A DNA stretch of 64,000 bases from Pseudomonas sp. B21-040 (GCF_024748695.1 NZ_CP087176.1:241501-305500); one strand, 5' to 3'. Positions 29,326 to 38,590 are shown, counted from the stretch's first letter. A program made the numbers and translations. Notes: a model not told the origin generated them from the letters alone.

Positions 29326-29464
29326 TATCCGCTTGTCGACAGATGCGAAACATTGGCACAGCTCTTGTATCTGTCAGGGGTGAAACAGGGAGGGGGAGAA
29401 CTGCGATGTTCTGTCATAAACCTTGGATAAGTTAGCCGCTCACAAACCAGGAGAGAGCGCTGAA

Positions 29465-29677
29465 ATGAACGCCGAAGTGAACGTAGTGAGCGAGCGGGCG
29501 TCGCATCCCCTGGCAATTAATAGCGAATCGCTCCAGGTCCTTGCGCACTGGTTCAAGTCCAATGGAACGCGTCAGATCGGGGAACCTGATCCGCGCCGGA
29601 TGATGATCGAGCGCTACCCCGCTGGTTTATTCAGCGAAGCGGAACTGGAAGCGTTGTGGGATGTGATGGAAGGATAA
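29465..29677 (+). CDS. Small hypothetical protein (70 residues)
   Basis: ATG at 29465 follows a strong AGGAGAGAGCGCTGAA ribosome site, and a terminator lies 25 nt after the stop, so this is very likely a real gene. The protein (HWFKSNGTRQIGEPDPRRMMIERYPAGLFSEAELEALW) is acidic to neutral, has no membrane segment or signal, and no fold that I recognise. Confidence 0.7.
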   Translation: MNAEVNVVSERASHPLAINSESLQVLAHWFKSNGTRQIGEPDPRRMMIERYPAGLFSEAELEALWDVMEG

Positions 29678-29700
29678 GAAGAATAAACAAAGGATTGATA

Positions 29701-29731
29701 AAGCGCTGCCGGGATGGCGGCGCTTTTTTTT
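29701..29731 (+). terminator. Terminator of the 70-residue protein gene
   Basis: AAGCGCTGCC-GGGAT-GGCGGCGCTTTTTTTT: stem with eight Ts; the T-run is followed by the REP-like element. Confidence 0.88.
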
Positions 29732-29760
29732 GCGTGAATCTTATGGGACGTACACCGAAC

Positions 29761-29897
29761 GTGTAGCAGCTGGCGGAGCCTGCGTCCGGCTGCGCAGCAG
29801 TCGTCAAACCGAACAGCGCGTTTTTTCAGAAAAACTGCGGTGTCCGGTTTACGAGGACTTCGTCCTCGAACGCAGCCTTCGGCAGCTGCTTCAGGTT
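29761..29897. repeat. Degenerate REPIN (GCAGCTGGCGGAGCCTGCG family)
   Basis: Left part GTAGCAGCTGGCGGAGCCTG...GTCAAACC and right part GGTTTACGAGG...GGCAGCTGCTTC are inverted copies over about 47 nt with mismatches. It is a third REP family in this window, just beyond the stop of the TonB receptor gene. Confidence 0.75.
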
Positions 29898-29908
29898 TTA
29901 CTGCCTCC

Positions 29909-32014
29909 TTAGAAGCTGTAGGTTCCGGTCACCACCACGCTGCGCGGTTCGCCCGGCTGGATCTGCGCGGCACTCGTGGCGGAGGCGTAGTAGGTTTTAT
30001 CGCTGATGTTGTTCAGCGCCGCGCGCAAGTCCCAGTCCTTCTGGCGGAACCCGGCCAGTGCATCCCAACGGCCATAACCGGGCAGCACAACCGTATTGAG
30101 GTTGTCGGCATAACGCTGGCCGACCAGGGTCAGACCGGTTTCGGCGTACCAACCCATTTCCGGTTTCCACGTCAGGAACAGGCTGCCATTGTGCTTGGCC
30201 ACATTGCTGATGCGTTTGCCTTCAAAGCCGTTGTTATCCTTCTCGACGGTGGCGTCCTGCACGCCCACACCACCGCGTACATACCAGTTGCCAGTGATTT
30301 TGCCGGTGCCGGTCAGCTCGATTCCGCGCGAGCGTTGCAGGCCGCTCATCAAGGTCACGGTGGGGTCATTCGGGTCGCTGGTGCGACGGTTGTAGAGTTC
30401 CAGTTCGTAGATCGCCAGTGTGGTGCTCAGGCGATCATCGAACCAATCGCTCTTCACCCCGATTTCTTTTTGCTTGGTCAGCTCCGGGCTCAAGTCATTG
30501 GCGTTACCGGGCGCACCCGGTGTGATGCCGATCAAACCGCCGCCCACCGGCGAAAAGGTTTTGGTCCAGGACGCGTAGAAGGAATGATTCTGCAGCGGCG
30601 TCCAGACCACCCCGACACGCGGGCTGGTGCTGTGGCTGTCACGGTCTTCGGAAATGTCCTTCAGCTTGTTGGTCGACTCGATGTCGAATGTGTCGTAACG
30701 CAGACCGGCCAGCAGTTGCCATTGATCGTTCAGGCGCAGTTGATCCTGTACGTACACCGCGCGGCTCTCGACTTCGGTGTGGCTGCTGCTGGACACCTGC
30801 ATGCGTCCGGTATGGCGCAAATCGCGATTGGGGTTGTACAGGTCCAGGGCCGGCACGGGTGAACTGCCGCGTCCGGAGGTGGCGGCGTTGTACAAGGTCG
30901 GATCGCGGCGCTGGCTGCCCGTTTCGAGGCCGGTCAGCAGACGATGCTCCAGTCCAAACGTGTGGAAACCGCCTTCCAGCTCAACGTTGTTGTACACGTT
31001 GCGGGTGGTCAGATCTTGCTGCCAGTGCTGGCGCGTCACCTTGTTGGTTGCCGGGGTGTAACCGGTCAGGTAAGTGTTGTCGAAATCGCTGTCGAGCTTG
31101 AACACGCCCAGGGTGTGGCGCAGTTGCCAGTTGTCGCTGAGTTCATAGCTGAGCCTGGAGCGTAGGGATTGCGACTTGTCGTCGATGAAATCGTGCTCGC
31201 TGCCGTAGGTCGTATCGCGTCCTACATCCGCCGGACGCCCATTCACACCGGGAACACCCCGATCCGGCGTACGGTTGTAGCGACTGTATTCGTATTGCAC
31301 CAGCCAGTTCAGGTCCGGCGTCAGTTGCCAACTCATCGACGGCGCGAACAGTTGTCGATTACCGCTGACGCCATCGCGAAAGCTGTTCTGATCCATGTTG
31401 CCCATGTTCAAACGCAGGCTGATGTTCTCGCTCGGGTCGGTGCTGAGGTCGGCATACAAGCTGCGCAGGTCATCGCTGCCACCCTGGGCTTCGAGGGTCG
31501 AGCGGCGACCGAACTCCGGCACCTTGCTGACCCGGTTGACGATGCCGCCCTGGCTGCCACGGCCATACAACACTGACGCCGGGCCTTTGAGGACGTCGAT
31601 GCGTTCGATGTTGTGCAAGTCGCGCACGTATTGGCTGTCATCGCGGATGCCGTCGAGGTAGAAGTCGTTGCTCGCGTCGAAGCCACGGATGCGCAGGCTG
31701 TCGAAGCGGGTATCGGCGCCACTGCTGACGTTGGGGAGGCCACTGAGCGCTGTGCCCAGGTCGTTGGTGCCGTAATCCATGACGTTCGAGGTTTTGATCG
31801 AGTCGATGGCCTGTGGCACGTAACGCACCGGGGTCTCTGTTCGGGTCGCGGTGTTGGTTTCTTTTACGCGAGGGTCATCAGCCTCCACATCGGCGCTGAT
31901 CGCGGTCTCGGGTAAAACAGTGGTGGAAGCGCAGGCAAAACCGGTGGACAAAAAGGCAGACAGCCCAAGCGTAGCGGGCGTTAGACGGAACGGGGCAGGC
32001 ATCAAGAAGCGCAT
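29909..32014 (-). CDS. TonB-dependent siderophore receptor
   Basis: 701 residues. Signal peptide (LTPATLGLSAFLSTGFACAS) then a TonB-box region and plug (RYVPQAIDSIKTSNVMDYGT, LSGLPNVSSGADTRFDSLRIRGF, VLKGPASVLYGRGSQGGIVNRV) and a 22-strand barrel ending in VVVTGTYSF. Family: ferrisiderophore receptors (catecholate/ferrichrome type, Fiu- or FhuE-like). It works in the outer membrane with TonB-ExbBD. No sigma/anti-sigma partner or siderophore biosynthesis gene is nearby. Confidence 0.93.
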   Translation of the reverse strand: MRFLMPAPFRLTPATLGLSAFLSTGFACASTTVLPETAISADVEADDPRVKETNTATRTETPVRYVPQAIDSIKTSNVMDYGTNDLGTALSGLPNVSSGADTRFDSLRIRGFDASNDFYLDGIRDDSQYVRDLHNIERIDVLKGPASVLYGRGSQGGIVNRVSKVPEFGRRSTLEAQGGSDDLRSLYADLSTDPSENISLRLNMGNMDQNSFRDGVSGNRQLFAPSMSWQLTPDLNWLVQYEYSRYNRTPDRGVPGVNGRPADVGRDTTYGSEHDFIDDKSQSLRSRLSYELSDNWQLRHTLGVFKLDSDFDNTYLTGYTPATNKVTRQHWQQDLTTRNVYNNVELEGGFHTFGLEHRLLTGLETGSQRRDPTLYNAATSGRGSSPVPALDLYNPNRDLRHTGRMQVSSSSHTEVESRAVYVQDQLRLNDQWQLLAGLRYDTFDIESTNKLKDISEDRDSHSTSPRVGVVWTPLQNHSFYASWTKTFSPVGGGLIGITPGAPGNANDLSPELTKQKEIGVKSDWFDDRLSTTLAIYELELYNRRTSDPNDPTVTLMSGLQRSRGIELTGTGKITGNWYVRGGVGVQDATVEKDNNGFEGKRISNVAKHNGSLFLTWKPEMGWYAETGLTLVGQRYADNLNTVVLPGYGRWDALAGFRQKDWDLRAALNNISDKTYYASATSAAQIQPGEPRSVVVTGTYSF

Positions 32015-32042
32015 CCGAAAGGGGTGGGAAATTTCAGGATGC

Positions 32043-32063
32043 GAATGGTAATGCTTGTTATTT
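32043..32063 (-). promoter_or_regulatory. Possible Fur box upstream of the TonB receptor
   Basis: GAATGGTAATGCTTGTTATTT resembles Fur-box hexamer repeats (GATAAT-like) and lies about 30 nt upstream of the receptor ATG. The match is partial; iron-repression is expected for such a receptor from family knowledge. Confidence 0.35.
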
Positions 32064-32258
32064 ACTTTCGTTAATTGTTCTTGAAAATGGTGGCTGTTTG
32101 ATTGTGTCGAGTTGTGTCGAAGTTGCTACAACGGCCACGCGGCGTCATTCGACCGATTCATGAAACAGACTGAAAGCCATTCCAGCGTTTTTCCGAAACC
32201 ACCTGAGGATTAGTCTGCCGGCCATTGAATCTTCCTGACGTATTGCCGGAGCCTTGCG

Positions 32259-32873
32259 ATGATCCTTCATTATATTTACGACCCATTGTGCGGCTGGTGT
32301 TACGGCGCCAAACCGTTGGTACAGGCTGCCCAAGGCGTGTTGCCCGTGATCGCCCACGGCGGCGGCATGATGACCGGCGCCAACCGCCAGGCAGTTTCGC
32401 CACAACTGCGCAACTACGTGATGCCACACGACCGGCGCATCGCCGAGTTCACGGGCCAGCCCTTTGGTGAAGCCTATTTTGAAGGCCTGCTGCGTGATGA
32501 AACGGCGGTGTTCGATTCCGATCCACCGATCGCTGCGGTGCTGGCCGCTGAGCAGATAGCCGGGCGCGGTATCGAGTTGTTGGGGCGTTTGCAGACCGCT
32601 CACTATGTGGAAGGTCGGCGCATTGCGGACGAATCGGTGCTGCTTGAATTGGCAATAGGCATCGATTTGGAGCCCGTGGCATTTGCGGCCGCCTTGAAAA
32701 GTGCCAATACCGATCAGCACATCAAAGACAGTCGCGCCTTACTGGCCCGCGTCGGCGGTCAGGGTTTTCCAACGCTGGCGCTTGAGCAAGATGGCCAATT
32801 CTCCCTGGTCGATGTCAGCCCATGGCTCGGCAAGCCGGAAGCATTTGCGACCTGGCTTGCCCAAAGCGCTTAG
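32259..32873 (+). CDS. DsbA-family (FrnE-like) thioredoxin-fold protein
   Basis: 204 residues. HYIYDPLCGWCYGAKPLV has the active-site CGWC at residues 11-14, and ARVGGQGFPTLALEQDG has the cis-Pro of the thioredoxin fold. It has no signal peptide, so it is cytoplasmic like FrnE/2-hydroxychromene-isomerase relatives. It may be a redox stress protein; substrate unknown. Confidence 0.87.
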   Translation: MILHYIYDPLCGWCYGAKPLVQAAQGVLPVIAHGGGMMTGANRQAVSPQLRNYVMPHDRRIAEFTGQPFGEAYFEGLLRDETAVFDSDPPIAAVLAAEQIAGRGIELLGRLQTAHYVEGRRIADESVLLELAIGIDLEPVAFAAALKSANTDQHIKDSRALLARVGGQGFPTLALEQDGQFSLVDVSPWLGKPEAFATWLAQSA

Positions 32874-32981
32874 GCGTTTTTCGTCTATCCATAGTCAATT
32901 CGTCAAATTGACAGGCAGTTGTGGGCCCGACTAGGATCGCGCCCAACGCCTGTGGCTAACCGCCACGACTCAAAAAATAAT

Positions 32982-33020
32982 AAAAGGTCCGCCACGATTT
33001 TTTCGTGTGCGGGCCTTTTT
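32982..33020 (+). terminator. Terminator of the DsbA-like gene
   Basis: AAAAGGTCCGCCACGA-TTTTT-TCGTGTGCGGGCCTTTTT: a long stem with mismatches and T-tail, 110 nt after the DsbA-like stop. Confidence 0.75.
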
Positions 33021-33102
33021 GTTTTGGGGTGAAAAAAGAGTGCGATAGCGCCGTTTCAGCCGTTTGACACAGCACGTTTCAACCCGAAATAAGGAAAACA
33101 AG

Positions 33103-34389
33103 ATGTTGAACAAGCGAATCAGCCTGATCGCTCTGGGGATATTGAGTGCAACACCGGCCATGGCGAACGACCAGGCCCAATCCAAGGGTTTCGTAGAAGA
33201 CAGCAGCCTCAACGTGCTGCTGCGCAACGCCTACATGAACCGTGACTACAAAGACGGCAACCCGGATAAATCCGAGTGGGGCCAGGCGGCCATCGGCACG
33301 TTCTCGTCCGGCTTCACCCAAGGCACCGTGGGTGTGGGTGTGGACGCTTTCGGTCTGTACGCCCTTAATCTGGAGCGCAGCGAAGACCGTAGCGGCGCGC
33401 AAGGCATCGACTTCTTCAAGAAGGGCGCCAGCGGCCAGCCTGCTGATGATCTGTCCAAGGGCGGCGCGGCCGTCAAATTCCGTCTGTCCAGCACCACGCT
33501 GACTTACGGCGACCAGATGCCGGCCCTGCCGGTGTTGAACTACGACAACTCGCGTCTACTGCCAGAAAGCTACACCGGCACCCTGATCACCTCCAAAGAG
33601 ATCAAAGGCCTGCAACTGGACGCCGGCCGCTTCACCGCCGAGTCGCGTAAAAGCGCTGAAGGCCATGACAGCGGTGGCTTGAAGTCGATCAACGTATTGG
33701 GCGGCAGCTACCAGTTCACCGAACAATTCAAAGGCGCGCTGTACGCTTCCGATGTCGAAGACGTGCTGAAGAAGCAATACGTGAACGCCAACTACCTGTT
33801 CCCGATCGACAAGGATCAGTCCCTGACCTTGGACTTCAACGGTTACCGCACCAAGCTGGACGATGCTTACGTCCGCGAAAACGGGATCACCGGCGACGAC
33901 AACAAGATCTGGAGCCTGGCCGCAACATTCGTCACCGGCCCGCACTCGTTCACCCTCGCGCACCAACACAGCACCGGTGACAGCAACTTGGGCTACGCCT
34001 ACGGTGGTTATCAGAAAGACCAGGGGCGTATCGGCGACGGCGGCAACACCATCTACCTGGCAAACTCCTACTGGTCCGACTTCAACGCTGAAGACGAGCG
34101 CAGCTGGCAGTTGGGCTACGGTTTGGACTTCAGCACATTCGGCGTTCCGGGCCTGACCTACAACTTCGCTTATGTGCGCGGTGACAACATCACCACGTCC
34201 ACCAGCGAAGGCGGTACCGAGCGCGAAATCTTCAACCAGTTCAAGTACGTCGTGCAAAATGGCCCGGCCAAAGACCTGAGTGTGAAGTTGCGCAGTTCGG
34301 TTCTGCGTGTGTCGCAAAAATCCAGCGAGTACAACGTCAGCGGTAACGAAGTGCGTGTGTTCGTGGATTACCCGATCAGCATCTTCTGA
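33103..34389 (+). CDS. OprD-family outer-membrane porin
   Basis: 428 residues from ATG 33103-33105 (AAGGAA upstream). Signal peptide MLNKRISLIALGILSATPAMA; then SKGFVEDSSLNVLLRNAYMNRDYKDG, the classical OprD-family start of the barrel; SYQFTEQFKGALYASDVEDV; final strand EVRVFVDYPISIF. OprD/OpdX porins take up specific small molecules (basic amino acids, organic acids). No substrate can be assigned from sequence alone; no regulatory gene is adjacent. Confidence 0.93.
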   Translation: MLNKRISLIALGILSATPAMANDQAQSKGFVEDSSLNVLLRNAYMNRDYKDGNPDKSEWGQAAIGTFSSGFTQGTVGVGVDAFGLYALNLERSEDRSGAQGIDFFKKGASGQPADDLSKGGAAVKFRLSSTTLTYGDQMPALPVLNYDNSRLLPESYTGTLITSKEIKGLQLDAGRFTAESRKSAEGHDSGGLKSINVLGGSYQFTEQFKGALYASDVEDVLKKQYVNANYLFPIDKDQSLTLDFNGYRTKLDDAYVRENGITGDDNKIWSLAATFVTGPHSFTLAHQHSTGDSNLGYAYGGYQKDQGRIGDGGNTIYLANSYWSDFNAEDERSWQLGYGLDFSTFGVPGLTYNFAYVRGDNITTSTSEGGTEREIFNQFKYVVQNGPAKDLSVKLRSSVLRVSQKSSEYNVSGNEVRVFVDYPISIF

Positions 34390-34413
34390 TGATCGACTGA
34401 GCGTTAAAACTCG

Positions 34414-34446
34414 AAAAAAACCCCGATTGATTCGGGGTTTTTTTTT
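34414..34446 (+). terminator. Terminator of the OprD-family porin gene
   Basis: AAAAAAACCCCGA-TTGA-TTCGGGGTTTTTTTTT: 9-bp stem with A/T tracts on both sides, 24 nt after the stop. Confidence 0.93.
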
Positions 34447-34619
34447 GCCTTGTGACTGCAAAAACGCACTAAAAACCGCTGTTTTCAGTCTTGAAAAGTG
34501 GAATTGAAGCGACTTCATACTCCGTTTCAAGCAGTGCTTGATATGCCTGAAATTCTTTCTCATGGACGCAAATCCTGTGCTCTCTAGATTAGGTAGCTAA
34601 ATGCACGGAGATTTTGAAA

Positions 34620-35369
34620 ATGCTCGTTTTGAATAAAGAAGTGGGCGAATCGCTACGGCGCGACAAATACGTCAACGTCAAAAGTAGTGACTTCAATCTA
34701 TTCGGTCACTTCTCCGACTTCGTCAGATTGACCCGAAGTTGGGAAAACATGGAGCCCGACAGTTACTACGGTCAGGCTGACGCGGGCAATCGATACCGTC
34801 GCTACAGTGATTTCGAATACAACCCGGTGACCCGTGAACTGACGCAGCTGGAACACCGCGCCTACGTCCAGTCCAAGGCCAACAACGCCTACGTGGGCGG
34901 AATGGTTCGGCACTTCCAGGACTTCTCCGATGAAATCATTCATTCGCCGGTGATGCGCAGCCTGATCGACACGGATTTCGAGGTGTACAAAAACGTTCTG
35001 CCGCCGGAACTGCACGATGAAATCTGGCAATGCCAGATTCACCAGATCCGCATCGAGATCAAGCCAGGTAAGCAACTGGAGATCACCCCGGAAGGCATTC
35101 ACTGCGACGGTTACCCGTTCAGCGGCGTGCATTTCTGGGGGCGCAATAACGTGGAGGGGGCGGAAAGCCGCTTGTACAGCGCCCATGAACAAGAACATCT
35201 GGCGTCGACGACTTACACCGACATTCTCGACACCACTTACTTCCTGGATCGGGACATGCGCCACTACGTCACGCCGGCGCGCAACACCCATTCCCACGCC
35301 ATGGCTTATCGGCAAATTCTGGCGATTTCCTTCTCGCGGCCCGGGACCGCTTTCGACATTGTTCGCTGA
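34620..35369 (+). CDS. 2OG-Fe dioxygenase family protein (2OG-Fe_Oxy_2 type)
   Basis: 249 residues from ATG 34620-34622; a TTG two codons earlier is less likely. Sequence features: HRAYVQSKANNAYVGG, IHQIRIEIKPGKQLEITPEGIHCDGYPFSGVHFWGR (His-x-Asp iron ligands in HCDGY) and a distal His in NTHSHAMAYRQILAISFSRPG. This is the family of BsmA and free L-amino-acid hydroxylases such as isoleucine 4-dioxygenase, so a hydroxylated amino acid is a plausible product. The gene starts a run with a GNAT and an AzlCD exporter. Confidence 0.85.
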   Translation: MLVLNKEVGESLRRDKYVNVKSSDFNLFGHFSDFVRLTRSWENMEPDSYYGQADAGNRYRRYSDFEYNPVTRELTQLEHRAYVQSKANNAYVGGMVRHFQDFSDEIIHSPVMRSLIDTDFEVYKNVLPPELHDEIWQCQIHQIRIEIKPGKQLEITPEGIHCDGYPFSGVHFWGRNNVEGAESRLYSAHEQEHLASTTYTDILDTTYFLDRDMRHYVTPARNTHSHAMAYRQILAISFSRPGTAFDIVR

Positions 35370-35415
35370 ACAGTACAACGCCGCGATCAGCCTCGCCGAG
35401 TGCCCTGCACCGGTA

Positions 35416-35829
35416 ATGCTGAGGCGTACGACAGCCAAGGATGCCCAGCGCCTGGAGCGCTTCTTCCGGCAATTCGAAGAGGTGTCTTTCTGCGAATGGC
35501 AGGACGCCAAATGCCTGCGTGGTGTATTGGTGCAAAAGACCACCACCGCATTCATTGCGCTGGACGCCAGTGGCGAAATCGTCGGCGCGGTACTGGGCGG
35601 CATGCTCGGCAGTCGCGGCACGATCAACCATTTGGCCGTGAGCCCGATGTATCGCAGCCAGGGTGTCGGTCAACGCTTGGTTGAAGCGGCATCGGCGGAC
35701 ATGAAACGCGTGGGCGTGCTGCGCATGTTCCTGTTTGTCGACGATGCAAACCTCGTCGGCCAACGCTTTTGGAGTGCCCAGGGTTTTTGCGAACCGCGTG
35801 GCGAAAGAACATTTGAGAGGGATCTATGA
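35416..35829 (+). CDS. GNAT-family N-acetyltransferase
   Basis: 137 residues from ATG 35416; an upstream TTG (35359) overlapping the dioxygenase gene is possible. GNAT signatures: FIALDASGEIVGAVLGG, INHLAVSPMYRSQGVGQRLVEAA (acetyl-CoA R/Q-x-x-G-x-G/A loop) and RMFLFVDDANLVGQRFWSAQGF. It overlaps azlC by 4 nt. It may acetylate the hydroxylated amino acid made by the upstream enzyme (inference from context only). Confidence 0.85.
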   Translation: MLRRTTAKDAQRLERFFRQFEEVSFCEWQDAKCLRGVLVQKTTTAFIALDASGEIVGAVLGGMLGSRGTINHLAVSPMYRSQGVGQRLVEAASADMKRVGVLRMFLFVDDANLVGQRFWSAQGFCEPRGERTFERDL

Positions 35830-36545
35830 ATGAGACGTCCAGCAGCCGTCCGCTGATGGTCGGGCCACAACAACGCTCGCGCACCTTTGCAGAAGCCAGC
35901 CCGGTAGTGGCGGGCTATTTCACGGTGTCGTTCGTGTTCGGCCTGATGGCGGTCAATGCCGGGATGCCGGTGTGGTTACCGGTCGCGATGTGCCTGTTTG
36001 TCTACGCCGGTGCTTCGCAGTTCGCTGCGCTGGCGCTGATTACCAGCGGCGCGTCACTGACCACCATCGTCCTCACCACGTTTCTGATCAACGCGCGGCA
36101 CATGCTGATGTCCGTTTACATGGCCAAGGCGTTGCAGGCGATGGGGCTCAGTCGACTTGAGCGTTGGTGTTATGCGGGTGGGTTGACCGATGAGTCGTTC
36201 GCCTTCCACAGCGTCAAACTGGGCAAGGGTGCGCCGGTCAATGTGCGCTACCTGATCGGCTTCAATCTGTTTTGCCACACCTCGTGGGTGCTCGGCGGAT
36301 TGCTCGGGGCGATTTGCGCGCAGTACGCGGCGCACTTGATCAAGTATCAGCTCGACTACGCGCTGACGGCGATGATGCTCTACGTGCTGGTTTCGCTGTG
36401 CAATACGCGTAACAAACTCATCGCTGCACTGGCCGCCGTCGCCTGTATGGGCGCACTGAGCCTGGTCGGCAGCTCGCCGTTCAACGTATTCATCGCCACC
36501 TTTGTGGGCTGCGGGGTGGGTGTATGCCTGACCAAACGTTCCTGA
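35826..36545 (+). CDS. azlC: AzlC-family amino-acid exporter subunit
   Basis: 239 residues, multi-pass inner-membrane protein: GYFTVSFVFGLMAVNAGMPVWLPVAMC, VYAGASQFAALALITSG (AzlC signature), LTTFLINARHMLMSVYMAK. AzlC works with the small AzlD protein encoded next. Known AzlCD systems export branched-chain amino acids or analogues. Confidence 0.92.
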   Translation: MNETSSSRPLMVGPQQRSRTFAEASPVVAGYFTVSFVFGLMAVNAGMPVWLPVAMCLFVYAGASQFAALALITSGASLTTIVLTTFLINARHMLMSVYMAKALQAMGLSRLERWCYAGGLTDESFAFHSVKLGKGAPVNVRYLIGFNLFCHTSWVLGGLLGAICAQYAAHLIKYQLDYALTAMMLYVLVSLCNTRNKLIAALAAVACMGALSLVGSSPFNVFIATFVGCGVGVCLTKRS

Positions 36546-36841
36546 TTCTGGTCGTCGTCCTGATGATGGCTGTGACGTTCTTGCCGCGTGCGCTGCCGCT
36601 GCAAGTGAACACCGACCATTGGCCGCCCTTCGTCGCCCGGGCGCTGGAATTCCTGCCGGTGGCGATCGTCGCTGCCATCAGCGTCACACCGCTGTTGATC
36701 AAGGATCAACACGTGCAGCTCGATCGCCCGGAATTTTATGCCGCGATTCCGACGTTGTTATGTGCGTACTTCAGCAAAAACCTCTTTCTCTCCGTTGCGG
36801 TGGGAACGGCTGCGTACATTGCGCTCGGTTCGTTCATGTAG
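36524..36841 (+). CDS. azlD: AzlD-family exporter subunit
   Basis: 105 residues. LILVVVLMMAVTFLPRALPLQ, AREFLP-like block AREALEFLPVAIVAAISVTPLL and LFLSVAVGTAAYIALGSFM are the three to four membrane segments of AzlD. It overlaps azlC by 22 nt and its 3' end overlaps the opposite-strand LysR gene by 84 nt. Confidence 0.92.
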   Translation: MPDQTFLILVVVLMMAVTFLPRALPLQVNTDHWPPFVARALEFLPVAIVAAISVTPLLIKDQHVQLDRPEFYAAIPTLLCAYFSKNLFLSVAVGTAAYIALGSFM

Positions 36842-37684
36842 CGCCAGGTCGACCACATCGTGCAAAGCCTGGCTCGACAACTCTGGGTTATTGACCGCCA
36901 ACCGAACTTCGAGGGCATCCTCGAAGCCAGGGAAAATGGTCAAGCCGTTACGTTGGGCGGCGTCACGGGACACCATGCCCAGGCCGTCCATTTGCGTGAT
37001 CAAGGAGAGCGTCAGCGTCTCACTGCAGGAGTAAACCATCCGTTTGTTCGACTCGTAATTGCCAAGGCCGGCGTCGAGAAAGCGCAAGAAACTGTGGGAA
37101 TACGGACAATCGTCGGCCGGACGCACCTGAAATTTGTTGCCAAGCATCACCAGCGGATCATGTTCCTGACCGCAATGGGCACCGACCACCTGCACCTGAA
37201 CCTCGGGCAGGATAATGCTGGGCATCCCTGGCTGCTGCGGGCCGATCAACACGGCCAGGTCAAAGTCTTCGTTTTTGAGCTTGCTGAGGTTTTCCATCGA
37301 CTCGGCGTAGCTGAATTCCAGCTGATAGTCGGGAAACACCTCAATCAGGCGTCCGATCATTCGTCGATTGAAGTCAGCCGAAAGCGTTGTGTTCAGCGCC
37401 ACTTTGAGCGTGCGCTGCCCAGGCTCTTTCAGCGCAGCAACTTTTTCTTCCAGTTGCCGCGTGGCCACCAACACCTTGTCCATGAAAGGCGTGAGTTCCG
37501 AGCCCTGCGTGGTCAGGGTCAACCCCTTGTTGGAGCGACGAAACAACCGAAAACCAAACTGCTCTTCGACTTTGTTCAACTGTGCAGCCAATGCCTGCAC
37601 GGTCAAACAGGAATGCTCTGCCGCCGCTGACAATGAGCCAGTCTGCACAATGCGCATCAGGTTGCGTAGGGTTCTGCTATCCAT
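36758..37684 (-). CDS. LysR-family transcriptional regulator
   Basis: 308 residues. HTH at residues 2-60 (SLSAAAEHSCLTVQALAAQLNKVEEQF), then effector-binding domain. The last 28 codons lie antisense to azlD. LysR genes often control the neighbouring operon; here the convergent arrangement with overlap could add antisense regulation of azlCD. The promoter side faces the 1.2-kb gap. Confidence 0.9.
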   Translation of the reverse strand: MDSRTLRNLMRIVQTGSLSAAAEHSCLTVQALAAQLNKVEEQFGFRLFRRSNKGLTLTTQGSELTPFMDKVLVATRQLEEKVAALKEPGQRTLKVALNTTLSADFNRRMIGRLIEVFPDYQLEFSYAESMENLSKLKNEDFDLAVLIGPQQPGMPSIILPEVQVQVVGAHCGQEHDPLVMLGNKFQVRPADDCPYSHSFLRFLDAGLGNYESNKRMVYSCSETLTLSLITQMDGLGMVSRDAAQRNGLTIFPGFEDALEVRLAVNNPELSSQALHDVVDLALHERTERNVRSRSHRNGEKEVFAEVRT

Positions 37685-38133
37685 TGGGTAATGCCCTCTG
37701 AAGTGGGCTGGCTATTGTTGTGTACCTGGCCGTCGGTTGGGCGATACGTGCTGGCTATAATCCTGCACCTGAACCCGCTTGTCCCGAGTTTAGTAGCGAA
37801 TTGATGCTGGCGTCCGATGGTTGGAGGGTTGCGCAGGATCGCGGGTTTCTGGGGGAGGGTGGGTGATCGGGGTCAAAGAATGCTCGGACCGGGAGGTTTG
37901 GGCATTTTTTTGCGTTTTGTTTTCATAAGGTCGCGCCATTTCGTACGTATAAGAAAGCCGCTACCTGCACGGCTACCGGACGTCTCCCAGTCAAAAAGAG
38001 AACCCGCCTGATTTCCATCCCTGACTTGTTTCGCTGAAATATCGACTCATCAATTCGAGATTTTTCTCCGAATTTGAGCCCATTGGATATCAAGGCATTT
38101 GCCAGCATCCACGACGCGAGCGAGTAGATACCG
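37685..38133. other. Non-coding gap, nothing convincing
   Basis: About 450 nt between the LysR gene and a weak small frame. It contains the LysR promoter region, and on the plus strand a short frame with no ribosome site. I see no RNA gene, mobile element or conserved frame. Confidence 0.4.
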
Positions 38134-38361
38134 ATGGATGTACCAGGGATAAAGGAAGTTCTCGGTCAACAAAACTGGAAAGACATTGGTTTGCCAGATA
38201 TCCGGGATATACCGCTATCGATACTGGCGAGCGACGCTCGGGAACAACCAAGTGCAGTCGATCTCAATCACGCCTTGGACCAGGTACTAAACAAGCATCG
38301 GCATGGGATGTTGGTTTATCAACGATGTCTTCCCCACAAACAAAAAAAGCAGCCTGATTAG
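38134..38361 (+). CDS. Doubtful small hypothetical protein
   Basis: A 75-residue frame (MDVPGIKEVLGQQNWKDIGLP...) ends inside the stem of a good terminator. There is no clear ribosome site (AGATACCG before ATG) and the sequence matches no family. It may be a real short gene or the 3' remnant of a lost one; the terminator supports transcription through it. Confidence 0.3.
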   Translation: MDVPGIKEVLGQQNWKDIGLPDIRDIPLSILASDAREQPSAVDLNHALDQVLNKHRHGMLVYQRCLPHKQKKQPD

Positions 38362-38372
38362 GCTGCTTTTCT
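38342..38372 (+). terminator. Rho-independent terminator
   Basis: AAAAAGCAGCC-TGATTA-GGCTGCTTTTCTT: a 9-bp stem with T-tail. The only gene it could serve is the doubtful 38134-38361 frame. Confidence 0.8.
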
Positions 38373-38590
38373 TGAAGAGGTTGCTTGATATTGTGCTCCC
38401 TCAAGCAGGGGAGAAGAGGTCTCACCCGAGCGCTGATCTCCAGGTCATCAACGGGGTTCCTAACGCCGACTATAGCCACCTGATGGCAGTCGGTTTCGCG
38501 CTCTTGGACCGACTCTCTGCCACTTGCGACGTCGGTGTCAACTTGAAGATCTTGAGTCGACCATCCGGATACATTTGACGATTTCGAAAC

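Noticed and set aside
37817..38011. 64-codon frame downstream of the LysR gene
   Set aside because: No ribosome site, no family, atypical composition.
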